Positions 28,260 to 39,065 of a DNA stretch of 64,000 nucleotides are shown piece after piece; positions within the stretch are counted from its first letter, which is position 1, and each line of letters begins with the position of its first letter. Source of the DNA: an uncultured Burkholderiales bacterium (lineage in GTDB: Bacteria > Pseudomonadota > Gammaproteobacteria > Burkholderiales > Burkholderiaceae_C). The stretch covers positions 34,125 to 98,124 of the forward strand of contig CAIWAO010000066.1 of assembly GCA_903910745.1 (NCBI GenBank). Direction: 5' to 3'. The notes below the pieces were generated by a model. It saw only the letters and a list, made by a program, of their open reading frames with translations. It made no database searches and was not told where the DNA came from. Position numbers and translations under genes: made by a program.

Positions 28260-28261
28260 GT

Positions 28262-29134
28262 TCAGAGTCTATCTTTTTTTGAGTCAAATGTTTGGTTTGC
28301 GGTTTTTGTTGCCTGCTCCGATTTTTCTTGTTGCTGGGAGAGTTGAATCATATTTCTAGCTATACCTCGGAAAATATGGATTTCTTCCTCTGTCATTTGA
28401 GCTCGGTTAAAGAGTTGATTGAGTCTTGGCATCAGTTTTTTGGGAGCCTCTGGATCTAAAAAACCTATTGCCTCAAGGGCACTTTGCCAATGAGCGATTA
28501 ACCCAGAGAGTTGCGATGCATCCGCGAGACGATCCCTTTGAATCTGAAAAGAGTCCGACTGTTCGCGCTCTTGAATTGCCTCGGGTTGATTAAAACCTCC
28601 TAGACAACTCCTCCATTCATATGCAATTAACTGAACTGCAGCAGACAAGTTTAAAGAACCGAATGCTGGATTTGAGGCAATGCTAAGAGCGACATTGCAC
28701 CTGTAGACATCTTCGTTCGTCATTCCGTAGCGCTCGGAGCCAAATAAAAAGGCAATTCCAGTATGACTTGGCCCTGTTACTTGAGGGGAAATAATGGATG
28801 GAGTTTTATGTATTCCAATTTCCTCTGAAAAGGCTTCCAAATGCTCCCTGGGGTCAAGCGTGGGAGGCCCAAAATCTCGAGGTGTCATCGCAGTTGCACA
28901 TAGATGGGTTATGCCCTCCAGTGCATCGTCTAAATGCTGCACAATTCGGGCTTTATCTAGAACGTCTAATGCACCACTAGAGCGTTGGATCGTTTCCTCT
29001 TTCCTGAGTACATTCGCCCACCGTGGGCGAACCAGTACCAGGTCATCAAATCCCATCACCTTCATGGCCCTTGCGGTTGCACCTACGTTTCCAGCGTGAG
29101 AGGTCTCGATGAGAATAAAACGTGTATGAATCAC
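28262..29134 (-). CDS. trmJ: tRNA (cytidine/uridine-2'-O-)-methyltransferase TrmJ
   Basis: TrmJ methylates the ribose of residue 32 in the tRNA anticodon loop. The SPOUT knot motifs are visible: [25 protein letters not shown] N-terminus (in part), [15 protein letters not shown] as [16 protein letters not shown], and [14 protein letters not shown]. The C-terminal domain includes the helical [10 protein letters not shown] segment, followed by a charged tail. Its neighbour cysE overlaps closely. In many proteobacteria trmJ is next to suhB, and here it is divergent from suhB, which strengthens the call. Confidence 0.93.
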   Translation of the reverse strand: MIHTRFILIETSHAGNVGATARAMKVMGFDDLVLVRPRWANVLRKEETIQRSSGALDVLDKARIVQHLDDALEGITHLCATAMTPRDFGPPTLDPREHLEAFSEEIGIHKTPSIISPQVTGPSHTGIAFLFGSERYGMTNEDVYRCNVALSIASNPAFGSLNLSAAVQLIAYEWRSCLGGFNQPEAIQEREQSDSFQIQRDRLADASQLSGLIAHWQSALEAIGFLDPEAPKKLMPRLNQLFNRAQMTEEEIHIFRGIARNMIQLSQQQEKSEQATKTANQTFDSKKDRL

Positions 29135-29282
29135 AAAAGTAAATATTAGTATGCAAAAGATATGATTATCCGTGATTCACCATCATGAAAATAAGTACTG
29201 AAAAACAATTGATATTCAAGCTCATGCACTGCCTGTTTCCAATTAAATCAGCGCTAAAATATAGATTCTCACTATTTGTCAC

Positions 29283-29315
29283 CGCCTGCATTGCTCAGGC
29301 GAGTGTTTTTTGTTC
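29283..29315 (+). terminator. orphan intrinsic terminator upstream of suhB
   Basis: CGCCTG, a 7-base loop, CAGGCG and then AGTGTTTTTTG form a plus-strand terminator. No annotated gene feeds it, since trmJ is transcribed away. It ends a short transcript that must start in the 150 bases upstream, or is an attenuator in a long suhB leader. Confidence 0.6.
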
Positions 29316-29401
29316 TTATTGATGCACATTGCTCTATTCATTTTTGTCATTCGTATTTACGATTTACAAAAAATTGTTGGCGCACAGTATCCTAAAAATT
29401 T

Positions 29402-30313
29402 ATGATCACCACACTTCATCCCATGCTAAACGTAGCCATCAAGGCTGCTCGCGCTGCAGGCGCTATTATCAACCGTGCCGCGTTAGATGTGGAGTCTGTG
29501 CGAATTTCACAAAAACAGGTCAATGACTTCGTTACCGAGGTAGACCAAGCCAGTGAACAAGTGATCATAGAAACCCTATTAACAGCATATCCGGATCACG
29601 GTATTTTGGCTGAGGAGTCAGGTTCAATTCATGGCAACCCAAATTCAGATCATGTTTGGTGTATAGACCCCCTAGACGGCACAACAAATTTTATTCATGG
29701 CTTTCCTTTTTATTGTGTAAGCATAGCCTTGATCAGTCACGGCAAAATAGAGCAAGCCGTAGTCTACGACCCCACTCGCAACGACTTGTATACAGCAACA
29801 AAAGGTCGTGGCTCATTTGTCAATGACAGACGTCTGCGGGTCAGCAAGAGGATTCGTTTAAACGAGTGTTTGATATCGACTGGATTTCCTTTTAGACCAG
29901 GAGACGATTTCCAATCGTATTTGCAAATGATGTCTGAGGTCATGCAACGCACCGCGGGTATTCGGCGTCCTGGGGCTGCTGCACTTGATTTAGCTTATGT
30001 CGCTGCAGGTTATACAGACGGCTTTTTTGAGACAGGTCTTCATCCTTGGGATATGGCTGCAGGAGCGCTTCTCATTACTGAGGCCGGAGGATTGGTGGGT
30101 AACTTTACGGGCGACTCAAAATTCTTAGACCACAAGGAATGCTTGGCAGGCAATCCCAAGGTTTACGCACAACTGGTTCCGTTGCTGCAAAAATTTTCTA
30201 AGTTCGCAAGCGTTGCAGAGAAGACCTCCGTTCGTCCCTCAGTTTTGACTCTGCACTCTGAAAAAAACGCAATTGAACATGGCCCTGGTAAAGATTTTTC
30301 TGATAAATCTTGA
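29402..30313 (+). CDS. suhB: inositol monophosphatase family protein SuhB
   Basis: SuhB is a Mg2+-dependent inositol-1-phosphatase-like protein that in Escherichia coli also joins the rRNA antitermination complex. The 303-residue product has the metal motifs ILAEESGS (about residues 73-80), [15 protein letters not shown] (about 93-107) and [18 protein letters not shown]. It carries a C-terminal extension of about 35 residues compared with the 267-residue Escherichia coli protein. A 267-base upstream gap with trmJ contains an orphan terminator. mutS follows 29 bases downstream. Confidence 0.93.
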   Translation: MITTLHPMLNVAIKAARAAGAIINRAALDVESVRISQKQVNDFVTEVDQASEQVIIETLLTAYPDHGILAEESGSIHGNPNSDHVWCIDPLDGTTNFIHGFPFYCVSIALISHGKIEQAVVYDPTRNDLYTATKGRGSFVNDRRLRVSKRIRLNECLISTGFPFRPGDDFQSYLQMMSEVMQRTAGIRRPGAAALDLAYVAAGYTDGFFETGLHPWDMAAGALLITEAGGLVGNFTGDSKFLDHKECLAGNPKVYAQLVPLLQKFSKFASVAEKTSVRPSVLTLHSEKNAIEHGPGKDFSDKS

Positions 30314-30342
30314 TTTTCCTGGTGGTTTAAAAATTTTGGGTT

Positions 30343-33009
30343 ATGAGTAAAAAGACACCTTCAGATGACGGGAATACAGCTAGCGGGGCTGGAGCTGGAG
30401 CTGCAGACTACTCTGGCCATACCCCTATGATGGCTCAGTACCTGGCCATCAAAGCACAGTTTCCCAGCACTCTGGTGTTTTACAGAATGGGAGATTTTTA
30501 TGAAATGTTTTACTCAGATGCTGAAAAAGCAGCAGAACTCCTTGACATCACATTAACCCAAAGAGGTCAGTCCGGCGGTCAACCCGTCGTTATGGCAGGA
30601 GTTCCTTTTCACTCTGTTGAAGGCTACCTTGCTCGACTTATCAAACTAGGCGAATCAATTGCGATATGTGAGCAAGTAGGCGAAGTCACAAACAAAGGCC
30701 CCGTTGAGCGCAAAGTAGTGCGTGTGATCACACCGGGTACGCTCACAGATACAGAACTTTTAAGCGATAAAAGTGAATCCATTCTCATGGCCATACACGC
30801 AAGTCAAAGGGCTGGCTCAAGCGCCGGTTGCGGTTTGGCTTGGCTTAGTATTACCCGTGGCATTATTCACCTTGCACAGTGTTCTTCTGATGAGTTGCCT
30901 TTATGGGTTCAGCGTATTTCGCCCAGTGAATTGGTTTACAGCCAAGAGTTACCCCAACAGTTTTTAAAGGCTATACAAAAAAGCTCTCAACTCGCAGGAT
31001 TTACTTGCACAATGACCCCACGAGCTGATTTTCAGTTTGATGCCTCCTTGGGTGCAAAAAAACTTATAGACCTACTAAGCGCCAAGTCACTTGAGCCTTG
31101 GCAAGCACAGGACTTAAGCAACGCCCACGCCGCCAGCTCTGCGCTACTTAGCTTTGCTGAGCATACCCAAGGCAAAGCCCTCCCCCACGTTCAACAGTTG
31201 CATGTCGAGCGAGATGACAAGCTTATTGATCTACCCATCACAACAAGAAGGAATTTAGAGCTCATTCAAACCCTCAAAGGCGAGGACAAACCCACACTAT
31301 TTTCTCTTTTAGATACCTGTATGACAGGTATGGGATCTAGGGAATTGAAGTCATGGATTTTGAATTTACCAAGAGATAGAAGTATTGCAAAAGATCGTCT
31401 TAAAGCGATATCCATTTTGAAGGGTGACCATTCACAAGGACCTTGGAAACTCATTCGACAAACCCTCAAAGGAAGCGGAGACGTTCAGCGCATAACCGCA
31501 CGTATTGCTCTGGTTCAAGTTCGACCACGAGAGTTAATTACTCTGGCAAATTCAATAGATAAAGCAATTGAAATATCCAAACTCGTGCCAACGGGTGAAT
31601 CCGCTTGGCTTGCTGAGTTGATTCAACTACTAAATATTGATCCCTCTTGTGTAGAAATAATTCGCAGATCTATTCTCCCAGAGCCCCAAGCACTCATTAG
31701 AGAAGGCGGTGTGATCAATAATGGGTTGGACGCTGAATTAGACGAGCTAAGAGGGATTCAAAACAATTGTGATTCATATTTACTGGAATTGGAGACCAGA
31801 GAAAGAGCTCGCACTGGAATAGCTAACCTTAGAGTTCAGTACAACAAAGTCCACGGTTTCTTTATCGAAGTCACCCAGGGACAACTGGATAAAGTGCCTG
31901 ACGATTACAGAAGAAGACAAACCCTAAAAAACGCTGAGAGGTATATCACCCCTGAGCTGAAGGCATTTGAGGACAAAGCCCTATCGGCTCAGGACAGGGC
32001 TCTTGCACGGGAGAAATTTTTATTCGAAACATTGGTCCAAAATTTATCATCTTGGGTCCCTGCTTTGACGCAACTCGCCAACGCACTAGCCAATTTAGAT
32101 TGTTTGAGCGCACTCACCGAGAGGTCTATCACACTTGATTGGAGTGCTCCAGAATTTACAAACGCTGCGGGTATAAGAATTGTGGGGGGACGCCACCCCG
32201 TCGTCCAATCCAGACTCCAAGAAAGCGGGATCAACTTTATCGCTAATGACACGGACTTAGGTTCAACCCACCGCATGCAAATTATCACTGGCCCAAACAT
32301 GGGGGGTAAGTCAACCTACATGAGACAAGTGGCCTTAATAGTGATTTTGGCGAGTATGGGCTCTTTCGTACCAGCAAGTGAATGCATCGTGGGTCCCATT
32401 GACGCAGTCTATACCAGAATTGGTTCATCGGATGATTTGGCCAATGCACAGTCTACTTTCATGCTTGAGATGACCGAGGGCGCTCAAATACTGAACCGAG
32501 CAACCGCTCAAAGTTTAGTTTTGATGGATGAGATAGGAAGAGGGACTTCAACATTTGACGGGCTTGCACTTGCAAGCGCAATTGCTACTCACTTGCATGA
32601 CAAATCTCAGTCATTTGTTTTGTTTGCAACTCACTACTTTGAGTTAACTGAGTTTCCAGCAAAACACCGAAACTCAGTCAATGTTCACGTGAGCGCCGTG
32701 GAAAGTGGTCGTGACATCGTCTTCTTACATGAAATCAAAACTGGACCGGCCAGCAGAAGTTACGGAATTCAGGTTGCAAAACTAGCAGGTATGCCCACCC
32801 CCGTTGTTAATCATGCAAGACAAACGCTCATTGCACTTGAAACGCAAGCGCAAAGTAGCCAACAACAAGTTGATCTCTTTGCTGCGCCCATTCAGGTTGA
32901 GGCGGAACAAAGCAGCCAACTAGAGCTCAAGCTTGCCTCGCTTGATCCCGACACTATGAGTCCTAAAGAGGCCTTGGATGCGCTTTACGCCTTAAAAAAG
33001 CTGATATAG
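30343..33009 (+). CDS. mutS: DNA mismatch repair protein MutS
   Basis: MutS recognises mismatches and starts repair with MutL. The 888-residue product shows the mismatch-contact motif [11 protein letters not shown] (about residues 45-55), the connector and lever domains, and the ATPase domain from about residue 600 with the Walker [12 protein letters not shown] (near 650), [32 protein letters not shown] and [10 protein letters not shown] Gly/Ala-rich N-terminal tail of about 20 residues (ASGAGAGAA) precedes the mismatch domain. The C-terminus includes the beta-clamp/tetramer region with [10 protein letters not shown], a likely clamp-binding motif QVDLFA. Confidence 0.97.
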   Translation: MSKKTPSDDGNTASGAGAGAADYSGHTPMMAQYLAIKAQFPSTLVFYRMGDFYEMFYSDAEKAAELLDITLTQRGQSGGQPVVMAGVPFHSVEGYLARLIKLGESIAICEQVGEVTNKGPVERKVVRVITPGTLTDTELLSDKSESILMAIHASQRAGSSAGCGLAWLSITRGIIHLAQCSSDELPLWVQRISPSELVYSQELPQQFLKAIQKSSQLAGFTCTMTPRADFQFDASLGAKKLIDLLSAKSLEPWQAQDLSNAHAASSALLSFAEHTQGKALPHVQQLHVERDDKLIDLPITTRRNLELIQTLKGEDKPTLFSLLDTCMTGMGSRELKSWILNLPRDRSIAKDRLKAISILKGDHSQGPWKLIRQTLKGSGDVQRITARIALVQVRPRELITLANSIDKAIEISKLVPTGESAWLAELIQLLNIDPSCVEIIRRSILPEPQALIREGGVINNGLDAELDELRGIQNNCDSYLLELETRERARTGIANLRVQYNKVHGFFIEVTQGQLDKVPDDYRRRQTLKNAERYITPELKAFEDKALSAQDRALAREKFLFETLVQNLSSWVPALTQLANALANLDCLSALTERSITLDWSAPEFTNAAGIRIVGGRHPVVQSRLQESGINFIANDTDLGSTHRMQIITGPNMGGKSTYMRQVALIVILASMGSFVPASECIVGPIDAVYTRIGSSDDLANAQSTFMLEMTEGAQILNRATAQSLVLMDEIGRGTSTFDGLALASAIATHLHDKSQSFVLFATHYFELTEFPAKHRNSVNVHVSAVESGRDIVFLHEIKTGPASRSYGIQVAKLAGMPTPVVNHARQTLIALETQAQSSQQQVDLFAAPIQVEAEQSSQLELKLASLDPDTMSPKEALDALYALKKLI

Positions 33010-33067
33010 ATACATCAAATAAAGATTTATTGCTGAAAATTGATTACCCTAAATTAATTGGCCCAAA

Positions 33068-33919
33068 TTAATCAGCCCAATTGACCAATTCAAAATAAGA
33101 AGTCGTAAACACCAACACGCCAAAGGCTATACGGTACCAAGCAAAGGCAATAAAACTATGTGTAGCAATGTATTTCAGCAACCAGCGCACACAAATCCAA
33201 GCGCTAATGAATGAAGTGACCGTACCCACAGCAAATAATGGTGCGTCTGCGATACTAAGTAATGCACGTTCTTTGTATAAACTATAAGCTCCCGCTCCTA
33301 TGAGCGTAGGTATAGCCAAGTAAAAAGAGAAATCAGTTGCTACTTTGCGCGAGAGACCAAAGAGCATCCCCCCTATGATCGTTGCCCCTGATCTTGAGGT
33401 ACCGGGTATCATGGCCAAACACTGCGCCATGCCAATCTTAAGCGCATCAATGGGAGCCATATTCTCAACGTTTAATATTCTTGCCCTATCATTTGGATGC
33501 TCATTCTCTGGTCGATCACGACCAAATCCTTCGACCCAAAGAATTACAAACCCACCAAGAATGAAGCTACTAGCGACTACGGAGGGTGTAAAGAGGTACT
33601 GCTTAATGGTGTGGCCCAAGAGGAGACCTAAAACGACGGCTGGCAAAAAAGCAATCAAAACATTAACTGCAAAACGTCTTGCGATGCGCTGGGTAGGTAA
33701 GGCGGTAATTGTGGATGAGATTCTTTCCCAAAAAACAATCACAACAGCAAAGATTGCGCCTGTTTGAATAGCAATATCAAAAACCTTGGCCTTGGCGTCA
33801 TTGAAATCCATCAATGAACCCGCAAGAATTAGGTGCCCGGTTGATGAGATTGGCAAAAACTCTGTCAACCCTTCAACCACACCCATTACGGCGGCTTTAA
33901 TCATTAAGATGATATCCAC
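33068..33919 (-). CDS. uppP: undecaprenyl-diphosphatase UppP (BacA)
   Basis: UppP recycles undecaprenyl diphosphate to the monophosphate carrier for peptidoglycan and LPS synthesis. The 283-residue polytopic protein has both active-site segments: [17 protein letters not shown] (about residues 17-33) and [12 protein letters not shown] (about 165-176). The GTG start gives [17 protein letters not shown], which matches betaproteobacterial homologues; an ATG five codons later would drop conserved residues. It is convergent with mutS (58 bases) and divergent from glnS. Confidence 0.95.
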   Translation of the reverse strand: MDIILMIKAAVMGVVEGLTEFLPISSTGHLILAGSLMDFNDAKAKVFDIAIQTGAIFAVVIVFWERISSTITALPTQRIARRFAVNVLIAFLPAVVLGLLLGHTIKQYLFTPSVVASSFILGGFVILWVEGFGRDRPENEHPNDRARILNVENMAPIDALKIGMAQCLAMIPGTSRSGATIIGGMLFGLSRKVATDFSFYLAIPTLIGAGAYSLYKERALLSIADAPLFAVGTVTSFISAWICVRWLLKYIATHSFIAFAWYRIAFGVLVFTTSYFELVNWAD

Positions 33920-33999
33920 TAAGACCCCTGTTGTGATAAGTTCATCCTCGTATTATCGCCAATAAATAGACATTCTGGCTAGAGGTTAAAATCTTCTTT

Positions 34000-35796
34000 A
34001 TGACAAACAGTTTATCCCCATCTAAAGATTCTAAAGAAGCGATCAAACCCAGTAATTTTTTGAGACAAATTATTGAAAATGATTTGTCACAAGGCACTTA
34101 TGCTGATCGCAAGTGGGCTGGTTCACCTGGCGACGCGTCCCACCAAAGCGTAGGCAAAAATGATCCAGCCAAGGTAAGACTGCGGTTTCCTCCAGAGCCT
34201 AATGGATATCTTCATATCGGTCACGCAAAAAGTATTTGCATCAACTTTGGATTAGCAAAAGAATACGGCGGCGTTTGTCACATGCGATTTGATGACACCA
34301 ACCCAGAAAAAGAAGACACAGAATATGTCAACTCCATTTTAGACGCCGTCAAATGGCTTGGATTTAATTGGAATTTCAACGCCGTTGAGCACTTGTATCA
34401 GGCCAGTGATTACTTTGAATACATGTTCGATGCTGCGTGCTTGCTCATTAAAGCAGGACTTGCTTATGTGGACGAGCAATCCGCAGATGAGATGAGACGT
34501 AACAGGGGTGACTTTGTTACACCCGGCACAGATAGCCCCTACAGAGTGCGAACCGTGGAGGAAAATCTAAATCGCTTCAATGAAATGAGATCTGGCAAAT
34601 TGCCCGATGCAAGCGCTGTGCTCAGAGCAAAAATTGATATGGCACATCCAAATATAAATATGCGGGACCCCGCAATCTATAGGATCCGCCATGCGACGCA
34701 TCACCACACTGGCGATAAATGGTGTATTTATCCAATGTATACATTCGCTCACCCCATAGAGGACGCTCTTGAGCAAATTACGCACAGCATTTGTACACTA
34801 GAGTTTGAGGATCAAAGACCTTTTTACGATTGGCTCATGCAACGCTTGATAGAGGGGGGCATGTTCACTAATCCGCCTCCTCATCAATATGAGTTTGCAA
34901 GACTTAACTTAACCTATGTTTTAACGTCCAAAAGAAAACTAAAGCAATTGGTAGACGAGAATCTTGTGCACGGTTGGGACGATCCGCGCATGCCGACCAT
35001 AGCAGGACTTAGGCGTCGTGGTTATACACCTCAGAGTTTGCAACTCTTTGCTGAACGTATTGGAGTGACCAAATCCGATAGTTGGATTGATTACAGCACC
35101 TTAGAGATTGCGCTAAGAGATGATTTAGATCCCATAGCCTCTCGTGCCAGTGTGGTTTTAGATCCACTTCGTTTGAGAATCACCAATTGGGATGAGTTGA
35201 TGGGGTCGGGTCATAAAGAGCCCTGCAAAGCACCACTTCACCCCCACATACCTGAGCGGGGACAAAGAAATTTCTCTATGGGCTCACAGGTATGGATTGA
35301 GCGAGGAGACTACCAGGACACACCTGTAAAAGGTTTCTTCAGGCTATTTCCAGGAAATAAAGTTCGGTTGAAATACGGATTTGTGATTGAGTGCACGGGG
35401 TGTGTAAAAAACGAGCAAGGTGAAATCGTTGAGGTGTTAGCTGCACTCATTCCCAATACCAAAAGCGGCACTCCGGGATCAGATAGTGTGAAAGTCAAAG
35501 GCGTCATCACTTGGGTGAGCGTTGAAGAAGCTTTATCCATAGAAGTTCGCATTTATGACAGACTCTTCACTGAAGCACATCCCGATGCGGGAGGTCGCGA
35601 CCCCCTCAGCGTTTTAAATCCAAACAGCTTAAAAGTTATTACAGCTTTTGCAGAGCCCGATTTAAACAATTGCGCGCCTGATGAGAAGTATCAGTTTGAG
35701 CGTCATGGCTACTTTGTTGCGGACCGAATGGATCACTCAAAAAATAAACCAGTTTTTAACAAAATTACTGGATTAAAAGACCAGTGGAACAATTGA
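34000..35796 (+). CDS. glnS: glutaminyl-tRNA synthetase
   Basis: GlnRS charges tRNA-Gln. The 598-residue class I enzyme has the HIGH motif in PPEPNGYLHIGHAKS (about residues 68-82), the KMSKS equivalent TSKRKLKQL, and the glutamine-specific features YPMYTFAHPIEDAL and SICTLEFEDQRPFYDW. The N-terminus has about 45 extra residues ahead of the catalytic fold, fairly common in betaproteobacteria. Its presence together with GatB-like YqeY does not imply the transamidation route, since YqeY is a separate protein. kup follows 38 bases downstream. Confidence 0.97.
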   Translation: MTNSLSPSKDSKEAIKPSNFLRQIIENDLSQGTYADRKWAGSPGDASHQSVGKNDPAKVRLRFPPEPNGYLHIGHAKSICINFGLAKEYGGVCHMRFDDTNPEKEDTEYVNSILDAVKWLGFNWNFNAVEHLYQASDYFEYMFDAACLLIKAGLAYVDEQSADEMRRNRGDFVTPGTDSPYRVRTVEENLNRFNEMRSGKLPDASAVLRAKIDMAHPNINMRDPAIYRIRHATHHHTGDKWCIYPMYTFAHPIEDALEQITHSICTLEFEDQRPFYDWLMQRLIEGGMFTNPPPHQYEFARLNLTYVLTSKRKLKQLVDENLVHGWDDPRMPTIAGLRRRGYTPQSLQLFAERIGVTKSDSWIDYSTLEIALRDDLDPIASRASVVLDPLRLRITNWDELMGSGHKEPCKAPLHPHIPERGQRNFSMGSQVWIERGDYQDTPVKGFFRLFPGNKVRLKYGFVIECTGCVKNEQGEIVEVLAALIPNTKSGTPGSDSVKVKGVITWVSVEEALSIEVRIYDRLFTEAHPDAGGRDPLSVLNPNSLKVITAFAEPDLNNCAPDEKYQFERHGYFVADRMDHSKNKPVFNKITGLKDQWNN

Positions 35797-35834
35797 TTAA
35801 ATTGTTGATAATTCATATCTAGAGTCTGCGAATA

Positions 35835-37775
35835 ATGTCCATATTTACTTTTTTTGTCTCAAAATTCAGGAAACAAAAAGAGAGCTCCCACTCCACAACC
35901 GCCAAAGTCAAGAAGGCTAACTTTGGTGTGGTCACGATGGCAGCTATTGGAATCATCTTTGGGGATATTGGCACAAGTCCACTTTATGCACTAAAGATAT
36001 GCTTTGACTCAAAATACGGTATTCCACTCACAACAGAATCAGTTTTTGCTGTGCTGTCCATGATTATTTGGTCGTACCTGATCATCGTCACTCTCAAATA
36101 CGTTCTTTTTGTGCTGCGAATCAACAATCACGGTGAAGGGGGTGTTTTGGCGTTAATGGCCATGGCACTTAGAACGGCTCCTCAAAACTCAAAAAGAGCT
36201 GAGGTCATATTGGGCTTAGGGGTTATTGGAGCATGTTTATTTTACGGAGATGCAGCCATTACGCCTGCGATATCGGTTCTCTCAGCCGTTGAGGGCCTAG
36301 AGGTTACTTGGCCTAATTCAAGCCATTATGTGATCATGATTACAGTTGCAATTTTGATTGGATTGTTCATGATGCAACGCATCGGCTCCTCTATCATCGG
36401 ATTGGTTTTTGGCTCAAGAATGATTATGTGGTTCCTTGCGATTGGAGCAATGGGTATATACCAAATCGTTGAAAATCCTTCCATTATTTTGGCCTTCAAT
36501 CCTTTGTACGCATTGGCCTTGATCAAAGATCATCCAAACCAGGCGTTCGTAGTCATAGGTGTTGTCTTTCTCGCCATAACTGGGGTTGAAGCTATTTATG
36601 CTGACATTGGACACTTTGGGATACGACCCATTCAATTTGCATGGCTTGTTATTATCATGCCATGCTTGATTTTGAATTATTTAGGTCAAGGAGCAATGCT
36701 GCTTGTTCATCCTGAATATGTATCGAACCCATTTTTCTCAATGGTACCCAAGGCCTATACATTTCCATTGGTACTGATGGCGACACTTGCAACTATTATT
36801 GCGTCTCAAGCAGTTATCTCTGGGGCCTACTCAATGAGCAGTCAAGCAAGTCTTCTTGGGCTCTTGCCCAAGTTACGAGTTCGCCACACCTCTAAAGTGA
36901 ACACGGGTCAAATCTACATTCCAACCATAAATTGGATTTTGTGCATTTGTGTTGTATTGGTCGTTTTGACTTTTAAGAAATCTGAAAACCTTGCACCCGC
37001 TTACGGTCTTTGTGTTTCACTAACGATGTTGGTGACGGTAACTCTTGCTGCGATTGTCATTAAAAATATTTGGAAAACCAATATCTATTTGGTGAGTTGC
37101 TTTTTGTTTTTACTATTCAGCATTGATATGATATTTTTACTCTCTAATTTATCAAAATTCATGCAAGGCGGTTGGTTTCCGGTTTTAATTGCTAGCCTGT
37201 GTTTTATTATATTAATGACTTGGTACGCAGGTCAAAAAATAATAAGAGCACGAGCTCTTACAGAAGGAATCACAAACGAGTCGTTTGTGGAAAACCATAT
37301 TTCCCCAACCACGTTAAGAGTTGATGGTTTGGGTGTTTTTCTTGCTGAAAATCCTAATCTTGTTCCGTCAATTTTGTTGAACAATCTCAAACAAAACGGT
37401 GTGATTCATAAGAACATTATCTTATTAAAAATAAGTATTTGGGATGTGCCTTCAGTTGAAGACCTTAATCGTATGAAAATAATTGATCTCGGTAAGGGAT
37501 GCTATTCAATCCGTGTAGTTTACGGTTTTACTGAAAAAGTAGATGTCAACAAAATTCTTAAGACGGTCAATGACCAATATCGTTTAATTGATGATCTACA
37601 AAACATATCTATCTTTGCACCAAGAACCGCTGTCTATATAAACCCAGCAATTGACTTACCCATTTGGCGACAAAGACTGTTTGCTTGGCTTGTCAAAAAT
37701 GAAACACAGCCGGTAGATTTCTATGAGATGAATTTATCTTGCGTCATTCAAATGGGTGCAAGAGTCAGCTTCTAA
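35835..37775 (+). CDS. kup: potassium transporter Kup
   Basis: Kup is a K+/H+ symporter of the inner membrane. The 646-residue protein has the family start IGIIFGDIGTSPLYALK, the motif NNHGEGGVLALMA, YGDAAITPAISVLSAVEGL (in part) and twelve predicted membrane segments up to about residue 470, followed by a cytoplasmic domain. The N-terminal Lys-rich residues (about 1-30) are hydrophilic. Its stop is four bases from that of the convergent DUF1178 gene. Confidence 0.96.
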   Translation: MSIFTFFVSKFRKQKESSHSTTAKVKKANFGVVTMAAIGIIFGDIGTSPLYALKICFDSKYGIPLTTESVFAVLSMIIWSYLIIVTLKYVLFVLRINNHGEGGVLALMAMALRTAPQNSKRAEVILGLGVIGACLFYGDAAITPAISVLSAVEGLEVTWPNSSHYVIMITVAILIGLFMMQRIGSSIIGLVFGSRMIMWFLAIGAMGIYQIVENPSIILAFNPLYALALIKDHPNQAFVVIGVVFLAITGVEAIYADIGHFGIRPIQFAWLVIIMPCLILNYLGQGAMLLVHPEYVSNPFFSMVPKAYTFPLVLMATLATIIASQAVISGAYSMSSQASLLGLLPKLRVRHTSKVNTGQIYIPTINWILCICVVLVVLTFKKSENLAPAYGLCVSLTMLVTVTLAAIVIKNIWKTNIYLVSCFLFLLFSIDMIFLLSNLSKFMQGGWFPVLIASLCFIILMTWYAGQKIIRARALTEGITNESFVENHISPTTLRVDGLGVFLAENPNLVPSILLNNLKQNGVIHKNIILLKISIWDVPSVEDLNRMKIIDLGKGCYSIRVVYGFTEKVDVNKILKTVNDQYRLIDDLQNISIFAPRTAVYINPAIDLPIWRQRLFAWLVKNETQPVDFYEMNLSCVIQMGARVSF

Positions 37776-37779
37776 AATC

Positions 37780-38298
37780 TTATTGAATAGTGCCCTTAAT
37801 TGCGGTGGGTATGGGTAGGGGTAGAACGGCAATCCCCTCCTCCAACAGCTCCTGTGTTTCGTCTGCTGTTGCTTGACCGCGGATACCTCTCTCGACGGTC
37901 TCACCGTAATGCATCTTCCTTGCCTCAGAAACAAACTCCGTTCCAACGTCCTCTGTGTTAGCCATCACATGACTCACCATCTTTAACCAAGCACTCTGGA
38001 GTTGCTTTGGATCTAGATTTGCTAAGTCAAGATTGACGGGTAAATTGTCCGCAATAGGGACAAGTTGGCCAGTGGGTTTGTCTGCACTAGCTGTTGAGTC
38101 GACTGCTTTTGTTTCATTGGCCGGTGCTTGGGCGCCTAAATTCAAACGCGGAGCAGAGAGCATTTTCGTAATCTCTCGACTCCCGCACATGGGACACTCA
38201 ATCATTTCTTTAGATAACTGATTACGGAAATCTTCTTCCGAACCAAACCATCCTTCAAAATCATGTTTGAAATGGCACTGTAAATTTAAGACTTTCAT
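37780..38298 (-). CDS. DUF1178 protein
   Basis: A 172-residue cytoplasmic protein of the DUF1178 family. The N-terminus MKVLNLQCHFKHDFEGWF and the zinc-finger-like CPMCGS (about residues 38-43), together with Cys8 and His9, form a probable metal site, followed by a Pro/Ala-rich linker (about 55-90). The C-terminal half has MVSHVMANTEDVGTEFVSEARKMHYG (in part), diagnostic of the family. Function unknown. It lies downstream of the NUDIX gene at the end of the nuo region, as in many Burkholderiales. Confidence 0.9.
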   Translation of the reverse strand: MKVLNLQCHFKHDFEGWFGSEEDFRNQLSKEMIECPMCGSREITKMLSAPRLNLGAQAPANETKAVDSTASADKPTGQLVPIADNLPVNLDLANLDPKQLQSAWLKMVSHVMANTEDVGTEFVSEARKMHYGETVERGIRGQATADETQELLEEGIAVLPLPIPTAIKGTIQ

Positions 38299-38359
38299 GA
38301 ATGTATTATGACAAAACTGCAGTTAAGGGTCAACAAAAGTACCCCTTAAATAATAGGGA

Positions 38360-38947
38360 CTAACTCTGCCAATTAAGTGGCCAAGCACCACTGAGTACAT
38401 TTTGTAGCCAAAGGGCCCCTGAGAGTGTTTTAGCATCAGTGATACTTCCCTCTTTGCACCAATCAAAAAACTGAGCTGTGTTGGCATGAATCACCTCCAC
38501 AAACTCTCCCTCATCTAAGAATTGCGGGCCACTGCTCAATCCCCTAGCAAACCAAATTTCTATAAATTCTGTTGAATATCCAATCACGGGGTGACAAACA
38601 CCGGCTTTAGCCCACTCCCTAGCGCTGTAGCCCGTTTCTTCTAATAATTCTCTTTTCGCACAAGCCAAAGTGTCCTCACCAGCATCTAATTTGCCCGCGG
38701 GGAATTCAATCATGACCCTTTGAACGGGATACCGATATTGACGCTCAAGGACCAAATCACCGTTATCCAAAAAGGGGATGATCATGACAGCGCCTGGATG
38801 CACCACGTATTCACGAGTTGCGTGCATTCCGTTTGGAAGTGATACCTCATCTCTAAATGCGTGCAGAAAATTACCCCTCAAAATCTCAGTTTTGGACAAC
38901 TGAGTTTCTATCAGATGTTGATCAGACGCATTTGGGGGGGATTGCAT
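38360..38947 (-). CDS. NUDIX hydrolase, ADP-ribose pyrophosphatase-like
   Basis: A 195-residue nucleoside diphosphate-X hydrolase. The Nudix box G-x5-E-x7-REL-x-EETG is complete in GKLDAGEDTLACAKRELLEETG, given here in part, near residues 80-100, with EFPAGK before it as in ADP-ribose pyrophosphatases. The start ATG follows a 118-base gap after nuoN. Substrate class is inferred from the upstream EFPAGK motif and overall size. Confidence 0.9.
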   Translation of the reverse strand: MQSPPNASDQHLIETQLSKTEILRGNFLHAFRDEVSLPNGMHATREYVVHPGAVMIIPFLDNGDLVLERQYRYPVQRVMIEFPAGKLDAGEDTLACAKRELLEETGYSAREWAKAGVCHPVIGYSTEFIEIWFARGLSSGPQFLDEGEFVEVIHANTAQFFDWCKEGSITDAKTLSGALWLQNVLSGAWPLNWQS

Positions 38948-39065
38948 ATTAAAAATAGGATTTAAGCTTAATTGGACGATTAGCTTTTGCTTAAATTATT
39001 TCGTACTTAATGTATTGAGATCTGTATTTCTAAGGCCAGGGGCACGAGACGAACCCCCTTCTTCA

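Noticed and set aside
39038..39059. AGGGG/CCCCT inverted repeat as a terminator after nuoN
   Set aside because: Only five base pairs and no T-run on the minus strand.
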